Shown here: positions 60,088 to 64,000 of the stretch, one piece after another
How the letters are laid out: every line of letters starts with the position of its first letter
Numbering within the stretch: the first letter of the stretch is position 1
Source: Calycina herbarum
Lineage: Eukaryota > Ascomycota > Leotiomycetes > Helotiales > Pezizellaceae
NCBI GenBank assembly: GCA_001414485.1
Contig: LLEY01000022.1
Span: forward strand, 744,001-808,000
Direction: 5' to 3'
DNA: 64,000 nt
Notes under the pieces: generated by a model
What the model was told of the DNA's origin: nothing
The model's input: the letters and a program-made list of their open reading frames with translations, nothing else
Database searches by the model: none
Program-made: the position numbers and the translations under genes

Positions 60088-61074
60088 GGTGAGAGTGGAG
60101 GTGGGAAGAAGAAAGGAAACAAGAACGAGGGCGTGGAGGTGGAGGTGGAGGTGGTTGAGTGGTAGCAAGCAACCTCGATCCACCTCCATCGGCGGGGTGA
60201 CAGGAGGACATCCAGGTAGCAGTAGCGCCAGTTGTTTTTTTATTGAAAGAAAGATCGGTTGACTCACTTGGCGGCGGGAACCAGCATCAGATCTCGAGAG
60301 GGGAAGGACCACGAGCAAGTTTTCGTTCGTTCTTGTTGCAGTTCGTTGCCGCGCATAGCAGTTGCGTCAGGAAATCTTGGAGATAAGAGGGAAGGATGGA
60401 TGCGATTAGCTAAGGGACAGGAAAATCTCGCAATTCCATAAAGTCAAAGAAATTCTGGTCAAATCGCGAGATGTCGAGACGAGTGCCTTGGGGGGTTTTT
60501 TAACAGTTGTATGGACTAAATGGCTCAATATGTAGTTGGAGGGCAGAGATATGGAAGAGGACAGCAGATGATCTGGTGGAGAGTCTTTAAGAAGGTTGTC
60601 AAGCCCAGTCAGGCGTGGAGGGCTTGTACCAGGGCGGCGATGTCAGCACTTAGTACCCTCAATGTACGGAACTTTGGAAATAAGTTATGGGTAAGAGGGG
60701 AACTACTGGTGTTCTAGAAGTCGATGGAGAACTATTTCCCTCTCAATAAGTAGGAGATGTAGCTCAATTATTTCTAATTGATCACAGACTCAAAATAGAA
60801 CCTAGATGGAAAGCTCGCTCTCTCCAATTCCTCACGCCGCTTTGTTATCCGCGATTTCGGACGTCGGGATCACTGGTTTTTTTCGCCGTGGCGGCGTGGG
60901 GGTTGAGGTTGTCGGTTAAAATTCGGCCTCCTCACTCCACAAGGCTGCGGCTGGCTGTGGTTGCGATCTTTTGAAGCTGTCGCGAAGCCAAAACAAAACT
61001 GGAGGGATTCTTATTGACATTTCTTCTCCATCACCCCATTCACACCCGCACATCTCCAAACAACCTGCAACAAC
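60088..61074. promoter_or_regulatory. Divergent promoter region, TSC2 / CSE1
   Basis: The 987 bp between the divergent start codons include a probable TSC2 leader with an intron (donor about 60270). The CSE1 side has a pyrimidine- and A/C-rich leader just before 61075. Promoter role inferred from layout. Confidence 0.5.
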
Positions 61075-64000
61075 ATGGCTTTGGATTTGCAGACTGTTGC
61101 ACAGCTTCTCCAAGCTACTCTAGATCCCCAGCAACACAAACAAGGTACTTACTTCTCCAAAGTTCGGTTTGTTGCGTTTGTTTGTACATTGTTAATTTTC
61201 TACAGCTGAGGTTGCGCTCAAGCAAGAGGAGACCAAGCCCAACTTCTCCCTCCTCCTCCTCGAGATCCTAGCCTCTGACGGCCTTCCTCTCAACACGCGA
61301 CTCTCTGGCGCCTTGTGCTTCAAGAATTTCATCAAATTCAACTGGGTGGTAGGCTCCCTCGATTGCCAAGCAACCCCGCGGTGCCAACTAAATAATTTAT
61401 GCAGGAAGAAGATGGATCTTATAAGCTTCCGCAGAATGAAGTTGTCACTATCAAAAGCCAGCTTATTGGTCTAATGACCTCGGTGCCTCCTAGTATACAG
61501 TCACAACTTGGAGAATCAATTAGCATCATCGCCGATTCCGATTTCTGGGTGAGATGGGATACTCTGGTTGATGTGAGTGGAATAGGCCCCTTTCGCAACG
61601 AGAATGTCGTACTGATTCTAGATTAGGACCTGGTTTCTCGCTTTACTCCCGATAACCCCAAAGTCAATCTTGGTGTATTGGAAGTCGCACATTCAATTTT
61701 CAAACGATGGAGGCCTCTCTTTTCGTCCGATGATTTATACACTGAGATTAACCATGTGCTGAAGAAGTTTGGGGAACCTTTCGTGAAGCTCTTAGCAGTA
61801 TGCCATCTTTGCCGCCCCTTTTTTCCCTTCATACACTGACATACCCTCGCAGAGCACCGACCAGCAAATCGAGGCAAACAAGGACAACAAGGAAATGTTG
61901 AAGCAACATGTCGAAGTCCTTAACCTTTTGGTAAAACTGTTCTACGACCTTTCTTGCCAGGATCTCCCTCCAATTTTCGAAGAAAATCTCGCTGCTGTCA
62001 CCTCCCTTCTACACAAATACTTAACCTACGACAACCCTCTTCTTGCGACTGACGACGAATCAGAATCCGGCCCCCTAGAGTTTGTGAAGGCTGGAATTTG
62101 CGAGGCTATGACTCTTTACATGCAGAAATACGAGGATGCATTTGGAGAATTGTGCAAGCCTTTCATTACAAGCACCTGGACCTTGTTGACAACAATTGGC
62201 CCGGAAACCAAATTCGACATTCTTGTCAGTAAAGCACTGCACTTTCTGACCGCCGTGGCCAGTATCGGCGCACATGCCCAGAATTTCAACAACACAGAGA
62301 TCCTGGGCCAAGTGGTGGAAAAGGTTATCCTTCCAAATGTCAGCCTGAGAGAATCAGATATCGAACAGTTTGAAGACGAGCCAATTGAGTATATTAGACG
62401 TGATCTTGAGGGTTCCGATACAGACACACGACGAAGAGCGGCCACGGACTTCCTCAGAAAACTCCTCGAGAACTTTGAGGAGTTGGTCACTAGCGTTGTG
62501 GGACAATACATCCAACACTATCTTGATGCGTTCACGAAAAACCCAACCGCTGAATGGAAGTCGAAGGACACCGCGATCTATTTATTCTCAGCAATTGCTG
62601 CCAAAGGGGCTGCCACAACTAATCACGGCATCAAAGCTACAAATTCTAGGGTCAACGTGCTTGAGTTCTTTGAGAACAACGTTGCGCAGGATCTTGTGGC
62701 AAGCAGTGGTGTTGAACCCATCATCAAAGTCGACGCGATTAAATTTCTCTACACTTTCCGTCGGCAATTAACAAAAGCGCAGTGGGTTGCAGCTTTTCAA
62801 CCATTAGTGCAGAACCTAGCCTCTTCCAATTATGTCGTTTATACCTATGCATCGATTGCCGTGGAAAGAGTCCTGTTTCTTACAGATGATTCTGGCCAAC
62901 ATATTTTTGGAAAAGAGGATGTTGTGCCATTCGCGAAGGATCTCCTTGAGCACTTGTTCCAATTGATAGAGAGAGACCCAGCCCCAGAGAAGCTGCAGGA
63001 GAACGAATTCTTGATGCGCTGCATCATGAGAGTTTTGATCGTCATCAAGGAAAGTGTGATCTCAATGAGCGATAATTTGCTCCAACATCTGATCCGCATC
63101 ACCGATATTATTGGCAAGAACCCAAGTAATCCACGGTTCTACTACTACCATTTCGAGGCATTAGGGGCTCTCGTTAGATACGCCGGACCATCTAACCCTG
63201 AGAAATTTGAAACTGATCTGTACGACCCATTTGCGCGCATATTGGCAGAGGATGTCCAAGGTAAGGATTCGTTGCATAAGCTACACATTTCAAACTAACA
63301 CTCTCACTAGAATTTATGCCTTATGTCTTTCAATTATTCGCTGCACTCCTAGAATCACGCCCTCATGGAACTTTGTCTCCTTATTACCAAGCACTGGCAT
63401 CTTCGATCCTTGTTCCAATATCTTGGGAAAATAGAGGAAGCGTCCCAGCACTGGCGCGACTATTGTCCTCCATAATCCCACGGAGTGGTGCAGAGATCGT
63501 AGCAAACAACCAACTAGAACCAATATTGGGCATTTTCCAAAAGCTCATGTCAAAGAAGTCGTCTGAATTATATGCTTTCGATGTCCTAGAAGCCCTGGTC
63601 ACCTCTGTGGAAGTGTGAGTGTTTCCCCAATTATTTATCTGCTTATATGGTGCTAACATCATCCATAGCACTGCCATCCAGCAGTACTTCCCTACGATTC
63701 TCACTTTGATTTACACACGTCTCAATGCCACTCCCACGGAAAAGTTCAAGCAGCGTTTCGTACGATTCTATCACCTCGTCGCGTCGCACATTGAAATTGG
63801 TCTTGGGGCTGATTTTTACGTCGCCCAGACCAATGCTGTTCAAGAGAAGATTTTCGCTCCTATTTACTTGACTGTCATTCTCCCAACCACACAGCAACTA
63901 GCTCGTCCTCTTGATCGTAAATTGGCTGTTGTTGGCCTCACCAAATCACTCACAGACTCCCAGGCCTTCGCCGTCACTTATTCCAAATCAGGATGGGCAA
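61075..64000 (+). CDS. CSE1: Importin-alpha export receptor Cse1 (CAS), 3' end outside window
   Basis: Cse1 returns importin alpha from nucleus to cytoplasm with Ran-GTP. Exons in the window: 61075-61144, 61206-61348, 61405-61572, 61627-61797, 61853-63260, 63311-63614 and 63669 onward. The introns are 50-61 nt. They keep one frame through 754 codons, about four fifths of the usual 960-980 residues; no defect is seen. The importin-beta N-terminal domain covers about residues 22-95 (AEVALKQEETKPNFSLLLLEIL.. to FKNFIKFNW), followed by HEAT-repeat helices including the family block QFEDEPIEYIRRDLEGSDTDTRRRAA (here only partly quoted by position, about 355-380) and NPSNPRFYYYHFEAL. The first intron is GTACTT; the others start GTAGGC, GTGAGT, GTATGC, GTAAGG and GTGAGT. 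Confidence 0.94.

Noticed and set aside
60088..60318. 77-codon upstream extension of TSC2
   Set aside because: Leu/Pro/His-rich and not tuberin-like; a GTGAGT donor near 60270 and the good MAFPSQ start at 60087 argue for a leader.

Overview
This is nuclear DNA of a filamentous ascomycete. Introns of 46-436 nt with GT..AG ends and CTAAC/CTGAC-type branch sites interrupt most genes. The gene set (CON7 zinc-finger regulator, fused THI20, tuberin, PUF3) fits Pezizomycotina; intron style and moderate GC suggest Leotiomycetes such as a Sclerotiniaceae relative, but that placement is inference. I find no transposon proteins, rRNA, tRNA, CRISPR or bacterial features. Layout: positions 1-6.2 kb hold a mitochondrial PPR protein (-) and SRP68 (+) on a shared divergent promoter. 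From 6.2 to 48.3 kb only three genes stand in long non-coding stretches: CON7 (+, 18.36-20.35 kb), PUF3 (-, 26.98-30.02 kb) and a small single-pass membrane protein (+, 38.49-39.07 kb). From 48.3 kb on the window is gene-dense: DBP2 (-), THI20 (-), TSC2/tuberin (-) and the start of CSE1 (+), with TSC2 and CSE1 divergent. Most genes are housekeeping: protein targeting (SRP68), RNA helicase (DBP2), mRNA control (PUF3), thiamine salvage (THI20), TOR signalling (TSC2), nuclear export of importin alpha (CSE1); CON7 is a developmental and pathogenicity regulator. All splice models I built by hand close in frame: SRP68 609 aa, CON7 456 aa, PUF3 957 aa, DBP2 569 aa, THI20 524 aa, TSC2 1668 aa. Two signals stand out as possibly undescribed. 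First, the 3966 nt just upstream of CON7 (14397-18362) contain a single ATG on the coding strand, where about 60 are expected, while CAT stays common; that one ATG opens a four-codon uORF. This points to an approximately 4-kb continuous 5' leader under selection against upstream starts. Second, the gene deserts carry a dispersed element made of two GTCGA boxes with a fixed 18-nt period (five exact pairs against roughly 0.1 expected, plus near copies), often spaced 0.64-0.82 kb apart. Also notable are two stop-free in-frame introns (PUF3, TSC2), a 436-nt DBP2 intron at the position of the autoregulatory yeast DBP2 intron, and a 19-nt micro-exon in THI20.
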